The notes under the pieces were generated by a model, which was not told the DNA's origin, ran no database searches, and saw nothing but the letters and a program-made list of their open reading frames with translations. Of a stretch of 64,000 bases of DNA, positions 9,243-18,087 are shown piece by piece. Every line of letters begins with the position of its first letter. Position 1 is the stretch's first letter. A program made the position numbers and the translations under genes. Origin of the DNA: an uncultured Holophagaceae bacterium (GTDB taxonomy: Bacteria; Acidobacteriota; Holophagae; Holophagales; Holophagaceae); NCBI GenBank assembly GCA_903937385.1, contig CAIZZF010000015.1, forward strand, positions 124,001 through 188,000. The letters run 5' to 3'.

Positions 9243-10632
9243 GGGACACCTCCTGCGCGGCGGGGAAGATCTTTCCGGGGTTGGCGAGGTCCGCCGGGTC
9301 GAAGGCCCGCTTGACCTTCAGCTGCGCCTGGATGTCCTCGGCGCTGAGGATCAGGTGCATGGCGTCCATCTTCTCGAGGCCGACGCCATGCTCCCCGCTG
9401 ATGGTGCCGCCCAGCTGCACGCAGAGCTCCAGGATCTCCATGCCCGCCTTCATGACCCGCGCCTTCTGCTCAGCATCCCGCCAGTCGAAGAGGATCAGCG
9501 GGTGCAGGTTGCCGTCGCCGGCGTGGAAGACGTTGGGGATCTTCAGGTCGTACTTCTCGCCCACCTCGGCGACCTTCTTCAGCACCAGCGGCAGGGTCGT
9601 GCGGGGCACCGTGCCGTCGCAGACCAGGTAGCTCGGCGTGATGCGCGCCACGGCCCCGAAGGCGCCGCGCCGACCCGCCCAGAGCAGGGCCCGCTCGGCC
9701 TCGTCCTTGGCGACCCGCACCTCCCGCGCCCCGTGCTCCATGCAGAGGCGCACGATGGCCTCGGTCTGCTCTTCCAGATCATCCTTGAGGCCATCCACCT
9801 CGATGATCAGCACCGTGGCGCAGTCCAGCGGCAGCCCACAGGCGAGGGACTTCTCCACGGCGTGGATCACCAGCTGGTCCATCATCTCGAGGGTCGCGGG
9901 CACCATGCCCGCGGCCACGATGGCCGACACGGTCTCGCTGCCCTTCTCGATGCTGTCGTAGATGGCCAGCATGGTCTTCACACCTTCGGCCTGACGGACG
10001 ATGCGGACCACCACCTCGGTGCACACGCCAAAGGTGCCCTCGCTGCCCACGAAGACGCCCGTGAGGTCGTAGCCTGGCGTGTCCGGTGCCATCCCGCCGA
10101 GCTCCACGATCTCGCCATCCGACAGCACCACCGTCATGCCCGCCACGTGGTTGGTGGTGACGCCATACTTGAAGCAGTGGGGCCCACCGGAATTCTCCGC
10201 CACGTTGCCGCCCAGCGTCGCGGCCTTCTGGCTGGCGGGGTCCGGCAGGTACTGATAGCCCAGAGGCGCCAGGGCCTGGCCCAGCTCCAGGTTGAACATG
10301 CCCGGCTGGACCCGGGCCCGCAGGTTGCCCTTGTCCACTTCCAGCAGGCGGTTCATGCGGATCATCTCCAGCACCACGCCGCCCTTAAAGGGGATGGTGC
10401 CGCCGCTGAGGTTCGTGCCGCCGCCGCGGGGGACGGAGGGCACGCCGTGGGCGTGGCAGAGCTTGAGGACCCGGGACACCTCCTCGGTGGAGTGGACGAA
10501 GACCACCGCGTCAGGGCGACGCTCTTCGAGGTAGGCGTCGTACTGGTACAGCTGGAGGTGCACGTCGGAATCGATGACGTTCGCCTCCCCGACAACCCGC
10601 CTAAGTTCCTGGACAAGGACCTTGTTTGACAT
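9232..10632 (-). CDS. glcD: Glycolate oxidase catalytic FAD subunit GlcD
   Basis: A 466-residue flavoprotein oxidising glycolate (or D-lactate) to the 2-oxo acid. It shows the FAD-binding motif VPRGGGTNLSGG, LGGNVAENSGGPHCFKYG, and the C-terminal GEHGVGLEK signature of the GlcD/LDH family. The upstream extension to 10770 has no coding character. ATG 10632 starts MSNKVLVQELRR, the family's usual opening. It is the first gene of the operon and diverges from ruvA across 232 bp. Together with the glyoxylate aminotransferase and the reductase at 11449, it points to C2-acid use. Confidence 0.92.
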   Translation of the reverse strand: MSNKVLVQELRRVVGEANVIDSDVHLQLYQYDAYLEERRPDAVVFVHSTEEVSRVLKLCHAHGVPSVPRGGGTNLSGGTIPFKGGVVLEMIRMNRLLEVDKGNLRARVQPGMFNLELGQALAPLGYQYLPDPASQKAATLGGNVAENSGGPHCFKYGVTTNHVAGMTVVLSDGEIVELGGMAPDTPGYDLTGVFVGSEGTFGVCTEVVVRIVRQAEGVKTMLAIYDSIEKGSETVSAIVAAGMVPATLEMMDQLVIHAVEKSLACGLPLDCATVLIIEVDGLKDDLEEQTEAIVRLCMEHGAREVRVAKDEAERALLWAGRRGAFGAVARITPSYLVCDGTVPRTTLPLVLKKVAEVGEKYDLKIPNVFHAGDGNLHPLILFDWRDAEQKARVMKAGMEILELCVQLGGTISGEHGVGLEKMDAMHLILSAEDIQAQLKVKRAFDPADLANPGKIFPAAQEVSHAQ

Positions 10633-10864
10633 GGTCTGCTCTCGCTTGGGAGTGGTGGAAAAGGTGAGCCATCGTAGCAACAGGCACCAGGGATCCCTAG
10701 GATTCGCGCCGCCGACCGCCGAACCTTGACCGAAATCACTACCTGTATATCCGAAATGATGACACCACAAGGATTAGCCATCCTGCTTATCGGCCAGCCC
10801 CCTCCGAAAAGACGCTCCAACGAGGTGTCCCTGCCCCGCTGCGCGCTTCCGGTATCCTCGAAGC
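10633..10864. other. Divergent glcD/ruvA intergenic region
   Basis: This stretch must hold the glcD promoter. A candidate on the minus strand is TATACA (complement of 10744-10749) with a TTGTGG 15 nt upstream, and a closer -10-like TACGAT lies about 36 nt before the glcD start. TTTCGG occurs twice on the minus strand around the first candidate and could be a regulator site. None of these is certain. Confidence 0.25.
10853..10858 (+). promoter_or_regulatory. -10 box of a probable leaderless ruvA transcript
   Basis: TATCCT is followed by exactly 6 nt and then the ruvA ATG. No Shine-Dalgarno sequence precedes the start. The same TANNNT-N6-ATG geometry occurs at four other genes in this window. 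Confidence 0.5.
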
Positions 10865-11452
10865 ATGATTGGACGCCTGCGCGGAGAACTCATCCAGAAA
10901 CTGCCCAACCTCGCCCTCGTGGAGTGCGGCGGCGTGGGCTATGCGGCCGCCATCAGCCTCTCCACCTACGGCCTGCTGCCCGAGCCCGGAGCGCAGGTAA
11001 TCCTGCACACGGAGCTGCTGGTGCGGGAGAACGACATCTCGCTGCTCGGCTTCGCCATCCCCCAGGAGCGGGAGCTCTACCGGCTGCTGGTCAAGGTGGA
11101 CGGCGTGGGCCCGAAGCTGGCCCTGGCCGCGCTGGGCTCCCTGTCCCTGGAGGACCTGCTGCTCGCCATCCGGGGCCGCGATGTGCGCACCCTGACCCGC
11201 ATTCCCGGTGTGGGCAAGAAGACCGCCGAGAAGATGTGCTTCGAACTGTCCGAGAAGCTGGGCGGTCTCTCGGGCCTGGACGGTCTCTCGGGCCTGCCCT
11301 CGGGGGATCCCTGGGAGGAGAGCCTGCGCTCGGCGCTCACCAACCTCGGCTTCCGGGAGGATGCGGTGCTGCCGATCGTCGCCGGTCTCCGCGCCTCGAA
11401 ACCCCCCCTGGCGGAGGCCATCCGCCAGGCCCTGAAAGCCCTCCAGCGATGA
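10865..11452 (+). CDS. ruvA: Holliday junction branch-migration protein RuvA
   Basis: A 195-residue DNA-binding subunit of the RuvAB branch-migration complex. Domain I (OB fold, about 1-63) begins MIGRLRGEL. Domain II (about 70-140) has two helix-hairpin-helix motifs, VDGVGPKLALAAL and IPGVGKKTAEKMCFEL. Domain III (about 150-195) binds RuvB. The linker is encoded by an 18-bp tandem repeat (11263-11296), giving GLSGLDGLSGLPSG. It overlaps the next gene by ATGA. ruvB and ruvC are not in the window. Confidence 0.96.
   Translation: MIGRLRGELIQKLPNLALVECGGVGYAAAISLSTYGLLPEPGAQVILHTELLVRENDISLLGFAIPQERELYRLLVKVDGVGPKLALAALGSLSLEDLLLAIRGRDVRTLTRIPGVGKKTAEKMCFELSEKLGGLSGLDGLSGLPSGDPWEESLRSALTNLGFREDAVLPIVAGLRASKPPLAEAIRQALKALQR
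11263..11296 (+). repeat. 18-bp tandem duplication in the ruvA linker
   Basis: CGGTCTCTCGGGCCTG occurs at 11263-11278 and again at 11281-11296, so the period is 18 bp and the frame is kept. It lengthens the flexible linker between RuvA domains II and III. Confidence 0.85.
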
Positions 11453-12378
11453 GCATCCGGATCCTGTCCACATCTCCCTTCACGGGGCCGGCCCTGGCCG
11501 CCCTCGGCGCGAGCTATCCCGAGCTGCTGGTCGCACCCTACCGGTCGGCGGCCTGGGAGGCGGCCCTGCCGGAGGCCGAGGCTCTGGCGGTCATCGTGTC
11601 AGAACCCATCACGGTGGCAGACCTGGCCCGGGCCCCGAAGCTGAAGGTCCTCGGCACCTGCTCCGTAGGCGTGAACCACCTGCCCCTGCAGGCCTGTGAG
11701 GCCCGGGGCATCGCCGTGGTGAACACCCCGGGCGTGCTCACGGATGCCACGGCGGATCTGGCCCTGACGCTGCTCCTGGCCCTCACACGCCGGGTGGCGG
11801 AGGGGGAGCGCATGGTGCGGACGGGCAGCTGGACCGGCTGGGCTCCTGATCAGCTGCTCGGACCCGGCCTGCCCGGCAAGGTCTGCGGCATCCTCGGCAG
11901 CGGCCCCATCGGCCAGGCCTTCGCCCGGCGCCTCCAGGCCCTGGGCATGCAGCCCCTCTTCTGGGATCGCTCGGGCGCGGGTGGCGACGTGGACTTCGGC
12001 ACGGGCCGGGCGGCGCGCCTGCCGCTCGCCGAGCTGCTGCCCCGAAGCGCCTTCCTGTCTCTGCACTGCCCCCTCTCCGACCAGACTCGCGGCCTGCTGG
12101 ATCGCGCCGCCCTGGAGCGCCTGCCCGCGGGCGCCATCCTCATCAACACCGCCCGGGGCGGCATCCTGGACGAAACCGCCGCCATCGACCTGCTGACCTC
12201 GGGCCACCTCGGCGGCGCGGGCATGGATGTCTACGAGGGCGAGCCGAACCTCAATCCCCGCTGGCTCCAGGCACCCCACACGGTCCTGCTGCCACACCTC
12301 GGCTCCGGCACGGTGGAGACCCGGGACGCCATGGCGCGCCTGCTCTGCGAGGGCATCGCCCGCGCCCTGGGCGCCTGA
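11449..12378 (+). CDS. D-2-hydroxyacid dehydrogenase, glyoxylate/hydroxypyruvate reductase type
   Basis: A 309-residue NAD(P)-dependent D-isomer dehydrogenase. The Rossmann motif GSGPIG is at 150-155, and the catalytic triad is R236 (NTARGG), E265 (YEGEP) and H283 (LPHLGS). Residues 66-75 (KVLGTCSVGV) form the usual substrate-side loop. The ATG overlaps the ruvA TGA (ATGA), so the two are coupled. Given glcDEF across the divergent promoter, reduction of glyoxylate or hydroxypyruvate is the likeliest role, but phosphoglycerate or other 2-oxo-acid substrates are possible. Confidence 0.85.
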   Translation: MSIRILSTSPFTGPALAALGASYPELLVAPYRSAAWEAALPEAEALAVIVSEPITVADLARAPKLKVLGTCSVGVNHLPLQACEARGIAVVNTPGVLTDATADLALTLLLALTRRVAEGERMVRTGSWTGWAPDQLLGPGLPGKVCGILGSGPIGQAFARRLQALGMQPLFWDRSGAGGDVDFGTGRAARLPLAELLPRSAFLSLHCPLSDQTRGLLDRAALERLPAGAILINTARGGILDETAAIDLLTSGHLGGAGMDVYEGEPNLNPRWLQAPHTVLLPHLGSGTVETRDAMARLLCEGIARALGA

Positions 12379-12450
12379 AGCCGGACTCACGCACCAGAAC
12401 TTCTTCCACCGCTCCCAGGTGCTACCCTGGACTCCCTCACGAGGCATCCC

Positions 12451-13986
12451 ATGGCGCGCCCCTGGTTAAAGCTGCTAGATCCCGGACTGACCGCGCTGAA
12501 GAGCGCGGCCACCACCTCTTTTGATGACCGCCTCGGCCTCGCCCGTGCCCTCAATGGCCGCGCCCGCCACGAGGAGGCCCGGGAGATCCTGGACCAGCTG
12601 CTGGCAGAGGATCGCTCCCACGCCGACGCCTGGTTCGAGCGCCTGCTCTGCTTCAGCGACCACGATGGCGGCGAAGAAGGACCGGAGCTGCTGGGCCAGC
12701 TGGAATCCCTCCGCGATGAGCATCCCACCGAGGGGTGCCATCTCCGCAACCTGGGCTACCTCCGCCTGCTCCTGCAGGATCCGGATGGCGCCGAGCACGC
12801 ACTGCGCCAGGCCCTGACCCTCAATGGCCAGGACCCCAAGGCCCTCGAGCTGGCTGGGCTGGTGCAGCTGCACCTCAACCAGCCGGCGGACGCCAAGGCC
12901 TGGCTGCTGAAGGCCCTCAGCCTCAGTCCCCGGGACCCCCGCACCCTGCGCCTCCTGGCCATCGCCATGGAACAGCTGGGCGATCTGGCCGGCGCCGAGG
13001 TTCAGCTGGTGGCCGCCCTGCACGCCGAGGACGCCTACTACTGGGGCTGGCACTCCCTGGGTGAGCTGCTCCTCCACCGCGGCGAGCTGGCCGAGGGTCT
13101 GCGCTGCATCCAGCGGGCCCGCAGTCTGCATGTCACCGATCCGGCCAGCTACTTCATCCTGGCGGAGATCTTCAGCGAACAGGGCCACCTGGAGTTGGCG
13201 CAGGGGCAGCTGCACACCCTCATGCTGCTGGCACCGGCCGCGCCGGTGCTGGCCGAGGCCCAGGCCCTGCTGGGCGAGCTGAAGCGCGACATGGGCGACC
13301 GGGACGGTGCCGTGTCCTACTTCACGCTGGCCGCCGAGACCGATCCCGACGCCTCGAACCCCTGGGCCGCCCTGGGCGACATGGCCCGCGAGGAGAGTCG
13401 CTGGGACGACGCCCTCCGCTGCTACCGCGAAGCCCTCGTGCGCGAGCCGGACGCGGCGGACATCCAGGTCCAGCTCGGATACGTGCTGGTCGAACTGCAT
13501 CAGGGTCCCGCCGCGGAGCAGGCCTTCCTGCAGGCCCTCGAGATGGATCCGGGCGAGTACAGCGCCTACCTGGGCCTGTCCGAGGTCTACCGCTTCGCCA
13601 ACCGCCGGGAAGACCAGCTGAGCATGGTGGAGCAGGCCATGGCCCTGGCCCCCGAGGATTCGGACGTCTGGAACGCCAAGGGCGTCGCTCTGGAGGGCAG
13701 CAAGCAGCTGCAGGAAGCCACCGAGGCCTACGTGATGGCCCTCACCATCGAGCCCCACCACCGCAAGGCTGCCAACAACCTGGGCTTTGTGCTCCAGAAG
13801 CGCATGGAGCATGGCGAGCCGGAACTGCGGCCCCGCGCGGTGGAGGCCTGGAAACAGCGGCTCTTCATCTGCCGGGATGAAGGGCAGAGCCTCAAGATGG
13901 CCATGGAGCACCTGGCCCAGCTGGGCGTCGGGGAAGACACCATCCGCGAGTGGCTCCGCCCGGAATACATGGAAGCTGAAGCCTGA
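12451..13986 (+). CDS. Tetratricopeptide-repeat protein
   Basis: A 511-residue protein built almost entirely of about twelve TPR-like helical hairpins (for example EDAYYWGWHSLGELLLHRGELAEGLRCIQRA, read here in part, and PDAADIQVQLGYVLVELHQ). There is no signal peptide, membrane segment or enzymatic domain, so it is probably a cytoplasmic scaffold. The start is ATG 12451 (MARPWLKLLDPG). A -10-like TACCCT lies at 12423-12428. Its partner is unknown. It converges with smc. Confidence 0.8.
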   Translation: MARPWLKLLDPGLTALKSAATTSFDDRLGLARALNGRARHEEAREILDQLLAEDRSHADAWFERLLCFSDHDGGEEGPELLGQLESLRDEHPTEGCHLRNLGYLRLLLQDPDGAEHALRQALTLNGQDPKALELAGLVQLHLNQPADAKAWLLKALSLSPRDPRTLRLLAIAMEQLGDLAGAEVQLVAALHAEDAYYWGWHSLGELLLHRGELAEGLRCIQRARSLHVTDPASYFILAEIFSEQGHLELAQGQLHTLMLLAPAAPVLAEAQALLGELKRDMGDRDGAVSYFTLAAETDPDASNPWAALGDMAREESRWDDALRCYREALVREPDAADIQVQLGYVLVELHQGPAAEQAFLQALEMDPGEYSAYLGLSEVYRFANRREDQLSMVEQAMALAPEDSDVWNAKGVALEGSKQLQEATEAYVMALTIEPHHRKAANNLGFVLQKRMEHGEPELRPRAVEAWKQRLFICRDEGQSLKMAMEHLAQLGVGEDTIREWLRPEYMEAEA

Positions 13987-14182
13987 CCCCTTCAGTCACA
14001 GCCTCGTTACGCTACCGTCTTCAGGCGTTTCCATGCGGGCCTTTGGTCGGTGTGGAAAAGCCTGCGGATTTGCATGGCGAGAGGCCTCTAAACCTTGTCT
14101 GGATATGGATTTCCAGGTGTGAAATGGGCAAAATCGCCTGAATTTAAATTCAATAATATCTATAATTAAATTGATGCTATTC

Positions 14183-14199
14183 ACGGGATTTGAACCCGC
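14183..14199 (-). other. Orphan T-arm-like fragment (tRNA/tmRNA remnant?)
   Basis: Minus-strand GCGGG-TTCAAAT-CCCGT forms a 5-bp T-stem (one G.U pair) and a canonical 7-nt T-loop. The following 7 nt, GAATAGC, have no complementary GCTATTC upstream, and no CCA follows, so it is not a functional tRNA. It may be a remnant left by integration or deletion, or chance. Confidence 0.35.
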
Positions 14200-14233
14200 G
14201 TCGAGAAATCGGGTTTTCCACATTCTTCGCTTT

Positions 14234-14256
14234 CTTTCGCCTGGACGAGGCGAAAG
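14234..14256. terminator. Stem-loop between convergent TPR gene and smc
   Basis: Perfect 9-bp stem CTTTCGCCT/AGGCGAAAG with a 5-nt loop. It has no adjacent T-tract, so termination is possible but unproven. Its position between converging genes supports that role. Confidence 0.4.
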
Positions 14257-14321
14257 CCCCTTAATCACCGTCCGGTGAGGCGAAAACAGGCCCGTCAACC
14301 CTTTTTTGTTACACACAAGTA

Positions 14322-17300
14322 TCAGACCAAAGCCTCCGCTTCCCGGAGGTGCACGCTGACCAGGCGGGAGCAGCCAGCCTCTTCCATGGTGACGCCGTAG
14401 AGCGTGTCCGCGGCGACCATGGTGGGCTTCTGGTGGGTGATGACGATGAACTGCGTGTCAGCCTTCATCTTCTGGACCATGGCGGCAAAACGGCCGACGT
14501 TGGCTTCGTCCAGGGGCGCGTCCACCTCGTCCAGCACACAGAAGGGGCTGGGCTTGAAGTGGAAGATGGCAAAGAGCAGCGAGATGGCCGTCAGCGCCTT
14601 CTCGCCGCCACTCAGCAGGGTGAGCGCCTTGGCGGACTTGCCCGGGGGCTGGGCGGTGATCTCGATGCCGCACTCGAGCAGGTTCTTGGGATCCTCCAGG
14701 CTGAGGTGGGCGCTGCCGCCGCCGAAGGCCTCCCGGAAGACCTCCTGGAAGCGGAGGTTCACGTAGTCGAAGGCTTCCCGGAAGCGCTCCTCGCTGGTGG
14801 CGTTGATCTCCTGGATGGTGGCTTCGAGGTTCCCAATGGCCTTGGTGACGTCCGCGCGCTGCTCGTCCATGAACGCTAGCCGAGTTTCCGCCTCCTCCAG
14901 CTCCTGGATGGCCAGGGGGTTCACGCCGCCCAGCTCCATGCGCCGACCCTGCAGCTCGTTCAGGCGGGTCTGGTAGACCAGCTCGCCTTCCTCCCAGGCC
15001 TCGCGCTCGGCCTCGCTCAGACCCGCGAGGAAGGCAGGGACTTCCAGCCCCAGCGCCAGCTCGACCTCCTTGGCCAGGGCCTCCTGGTTGCCCTGCACCT
15101 GGGCCCCGTGGAGCAGCACTTCCTGGTGCTGGGCCCGGGCGTTCTCCAGGGCTTCCTGCAGCTCGCGGGCATACCGTTCCTGGACGCGCAGGGTCTCCAG
15201 GCCCAGCTCCAGCCGCGGCTGGGCTTCCTGGGCCTGGGCCTGCACGACCTCCCGCTCCTGGAGCAGGGTCTGGGAATCACGCTCGAGCTCCGCCAGGCGG
15301 AGGGTGCAGACCTCGGCCCGCTCGGCCTGCACGGTGGATTCGGCCTCCAGCCGGAGGCGCTCGGCCTCCAGGTCGAAGCGGCCCCGCTGGGTGAGCTGCA
15401 GGTGGCGCTCGTGGCCATCCCGCTCGGCCCAGGCGGCGTCCCGGCTGCGGGCAGCCTCCATGCGCTGGTCGCGGCACCCGTCCAGGCGGTGGCGCGCCTC
15501 GCGCACCACGTCCTCCGCGGCCAGGATGGCGCCCTCCAGCGCGGCATCACCGGCTTCCTCAGGGTGCTCGTCCAGCTCGCGCAGCAGGCCCTGGAGTCGC
15601 TTGATCTCGTTCTCGATCTGCTCCCACAGCGTGTCGGCGCGCTCGCTGGCGGCGCTGATCTCGGCCAGCTGGCCCAAGATGGACGCCTGCTGGGCCTTCT
15701 GGCCTTCGACACGCCGGTGCAGGGTCCGCAGGTCCTCGTCGATCTCGAGGGAGCGCTCGCGGGCGGCCCGGGCCTCGTCGCCACCCAGCCCGCGCCGGGC
15801 CTCCAGGTCTTCCAGGCGATCCAGCAGGGCCTCGCGGGTGCCCCGGGCTTCTTCCTGCTCGGCCCGCAGCTTCAGGGGCGACGCGGCCGGGGCGGAGACG
15901 CCCAGCTGCATGGGACCGAAGGGCAGCCGGATGAAGGCGGGCGACACGAAGGCCAGGTCCGGGTGGGCCTGGGCGAGGGCGGGCAGGTCCGCGTCCGCGC
16001 AGTGGAAGGCGCGATCCAACAGGGCGCCCAGGGGCCGTCTCGCACCGGACCAGCGCACCCGGTCGCGCAGGGGCTCGCAACCTGCGGGCGCGGGCGGCGG
16101 CGGCGGGGCAGACTCCAGGGCCAGCAGCAGGTGTCCCGGGGCGGCCGAGGCCCGCAGCGCCAGCGCAGCGTCGGCCGAGAGGGACTGCAGCCAGACCCCC
16201 AGCAGGCGCTCAAGATCCGGGCGCCGCTCCTCGTCCACCGTCAGCTGCTCCACCAGTGCCTCCGGCCGGAAGTCCTGCTCCTTGAGCCAGGTGAGGCCCT
16301 TCTGCAGCTCCGCATCGCCGAAGCTCTTGGCCAGCAGGTCCGAGATCTGCCGCAGGCGCCGCTCGGCCGCGTCCAGCTCCGACTCGGCCCGGTGATGGTC
16401 CTGGGCCAGGGTCCGCTGGGCTTCCTCCAGCGCCTCGGCCCGGCGGCGCTGGTCGAAGGCCGCCTCCTCCGCCTGCTCCAACTGGCCCAGGAGCCCCTCG
16501 AGGCTCCGTCCCACCTGGGTGGCCTCGGTCTCCAGCCCCTCCAGACGGGGCGCCCGGATGGACTCCTCGTGGTTGAGCGCGTCGAGACGCCCCTCCAGCT
16601 GGGCGATCTGGCTCTGGAAGGCCAGCCGCTGCTTCTGGCGCGCCAGGGCCTCCTTCTGGTTCTCGGCCTTCTGCTCCCGGAGGCCCTGCAGCTCTGCTTC
16701 CCGATGGCGCAGCGCACCCTGGGCCAGGGCCACGCCCTCTTCGGCCAGGGTCAGCTCCCCTTCCCGCCCGGCGAGCCGCTCCGCTGCATCCTTGAGGAGG
16801 GCCTCGAGGGCCGTGAAGGAGTCCCCGGACTCCGCCAGCCGGTCCACCAGGGCCTGGATCCGCTCCTGCAGGCGGCCCTGCTGGGCAAGCGCGTCGGTGC
16901 GCCGCTCCTCCTGGAAGCTGCGCTCCTGGTCGGCCAGCTGGAGGCGCTGGTCCAGGCCGAGGATCGCGCTGGCACGGCGGGCCTGGGCCTGCTGCTGCTC
17001 GTCCACGGAGAGGCGCAGGGTCTCGACCTCCGAGGCCTTCTCGGAGACCTGCGCGGTCAGCTCGGCCACCCGGCGCTCGGTCTGATCCAGCTGGTCGAGG
17101 ATGCGCTGCTTGGCCGCCTCCAGCTCCACCGCCTTGCCGGCCAGTAGGATGCGCTGGGTGGCCTTGATCTCCGTGTCCAGGTCCTTGGCCCGGCGGGCCC
17201 GGGAGGCCTGACGGCGCAGGGAGTCCATCTGTTTGTTCAGCTCGTACAGGATGTCATCCAGCCGCTGCAGGTTGGCCCGGGTCTCGTCCAGGCGCTTCTC

Positions 17301-17831
17301 CGCTTCCACGCGGCGCAGCTTGTAGCGCGTGATCCCGGCGGCCTCCTCCAGGAGCACCCGGCGGTCCTTGGGCTTGCTGCTCAGGATGAGGTCGATCTGG
17401 CCCTGCTGGATGAAGCTGTAGGCCCGGGTGCCCATGCCCGTGTCGAGCAGGAGGTCCTGGACATCCTTGAGGCGGGCCTCCCGGCCGTTGATGCGGTATT
17501 CACTGCCCGTGTCGCGGTAGAGCCGGCGGGAGATGGTGACCTCCCGGGTCGCGCCAGGCAGGGCCGGATCGGGCATCTCCAGGACGAGTTTGACCTCCGC
17601 CAGGCCCATGGGCCGACGCTGGGCGGTGCCGCTGAAGATCACGTCTGCCATCTCGGCGCCGCGGAGCATCGAGGGCCGCTGCTCACCCAGCACCCAGGCC
17701 AGGCTGTCCGAGATGTTCGACTTGCCGCAGCCGTTCGGCCCCACCACCGCCGTCATGCCCCCCGGGAAGCTGAGCTTCTGGGCATCGGCGAAGGACTTGA
17801 AGCCGTGGAGTTCAAGAGAGATCAGGCGCAC
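14322..17831 (-). CDS. smc: Chromosome partition protein SMC
   Basis: An 1169-residue condensin ATPase. Walker A GPNGCGKS is at 31-38. Long coiled coils run from about 165 to 480 and from 670 to 980. A divergent, Ala/Pro-rich hinge lies between them (about 500-650). The C-terminal head has LSGGEKALTAISLLFAIF and Walker B FCVLDEVDAPLD. I chose GTG 17831 because it gives MRLISLELHGFKSFA, the standard SMC N-terminus, with GGAG about 10 nt upstream. ATG 17876 or 17879 would add a non-homologous 15-16-residue leader. It is transcribed towards the TPR gene and diverges from the pil operon. scpA and scpB are not nearby. Confidence 0.94.
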   Translation of the reverse strand: MRLISLELHGFKSFADAQKLSFPGGMTAVVGPNGCGKSNISDSLAWVLGEQRPSMLRGAEMADVIFSGTAQRRPMGLAEVKLVLEMPDPALPGATREVTISRRLYRDTGSEYRINGREARLKDVQDLLLDTGMGTRAYSFIQQGQIDLILSSKPKDRRVLLEEAAGITRYKLRRVEAEKRLDETRANLQRLDDILYELNKQMDSLRRQASRARRAKDLDTEIKATQRILLAGKAVELEAAKQRILDQLDQTERRVAELTAQVSEKASEVETLRLSVDEQQQAQARRASAILGLDQRLQLADQERSFQEERRTDALAQQGRLQERIQALVDRLAESGDSFTALEALLKDAAERLAGREGELTLAEEGVALAQGALRHREAELQGLREQKAENQKEALARQKQRLAFQSQIAQLEGRLDALNHEESIRAPRLEGLETEATQVGRSLEGLLGQLEQAEEAAFDQRRRAEALEEAQRTLAQDHHRAESELDAAERRLRQISDLLAKSFGDAELQKGLTWLKEQDFRPEALVEQLTVDEERRPDLERLLGVWLQSLSADAALALRASAAPGHLLLALESAPPPPPAPAGCEPLRDRVRWSGARRPLGALLDRAFHCADADLPALAQAHPDLAFVSPAFIRLPFGPMQLGVSAPAASPLKLRAEQEEARGTREALLDRLEDLEARRGLGGDEARAARERSLEIDEDLRTLHRRVEGQKAQQASILGQLAEISAASERADTLWEQIENEIKRLQGLLRELDEHPEEAGDAALEGAILAAEDVVREARHRLDGCRDQRMEAARSRDAAWAERDGHERHLQLTQRGRFDLEAERLRLEAESTVQAERAEVCTLRLAELERDSQTLLQEREVVQAQAQEAQPRLELGLETLRVQERYARELQEALENARAQHQEVLLHGAQVQGNQEALAKEVELALGLEVPAFLAGLSEAEREAWEEGELVYQTRLNELQGRRMELGGVNPLAIQELEEAETRLAFMDEQRADVTKAIGNLEATIQEINATSEERFREAFDYVNLRFQEVFREAFGGGSAHLSLEDPKNLLECGIEITAQPPGKSAKALTLLSGGEKALTAISLLFAIFHFKPSPFCVLDEVDAPLDEANVGRFAAMVQKMKADTQFIVITHQKPTMVAADTLYGVTMEEAGCSRLVSVHLREAEALV

Positions 17832-18087
17832 AGTCAGGGCGCTCCGGGAAAGGTGGCTGGGAACATCTTCCCCCATCATTTCACACCTGAGAGGACTTCT
17901 GTCCGAGGGAGCCCACGGGCCTCTTGGGAATCGACCGGAAGCCCGGTAGACTCGGGTGTTCCCAGGCCCGTCAGGAGATACCTGTGCAGCCGTACCCAGC
18001 CCCCCACTCTGAACCTGCGCCCCCCGCCTGGGCGGAGTCTCATGGGTGTCGGATCGAGGCTGGCCAGGTCCTGACCCAGGACCACCG

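Larger units (their letters stand above)
13987..14321. other. Gene-free region with tRNA/tmRNA-like T-arm and hairpins
   Basis: About 335 bp between the convergent TPR gene and smc. It is AT-rich at 14110-14180, unlike its surroundings. On the minus strand, 14183-14199 reads as a T-arm (GCGGG TTCAAAT CCCGT), preceded by TTTCTCGAC, which recalls the end of tmRNA, but no matching acceptor or 5' half is present. A 9-bp hairpin, CTTTCGCCT/AGGCGAAAG (14234-14256), and a smaller one, TCACC/GGTGA (14265-14278), follow. A T6 run lies near 14303. An open frame on the minus strand here has no coding character. Confidence 0.5.

Noticed and set aside
11263-11296. Tandem repeat as a CRISPR or mobile-element trace
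   Set aside because: Only two 18-bp units, in frame in a known flexible linker of RuvA.
14183-14256. A complete tRNA or tmRNA gene in the TPR-smc gap
   Set aside because: The T-arm has no complementary acceptor strand or anticodon/D-arm, and a full tmRNA would have to run into smc.
13996-14316. A 106-codon frame on the minus strand between the TPR gene and smc
   Set aside because: It crosses the T-arm and both hairpins, has atypical codon use and no ribosome site.
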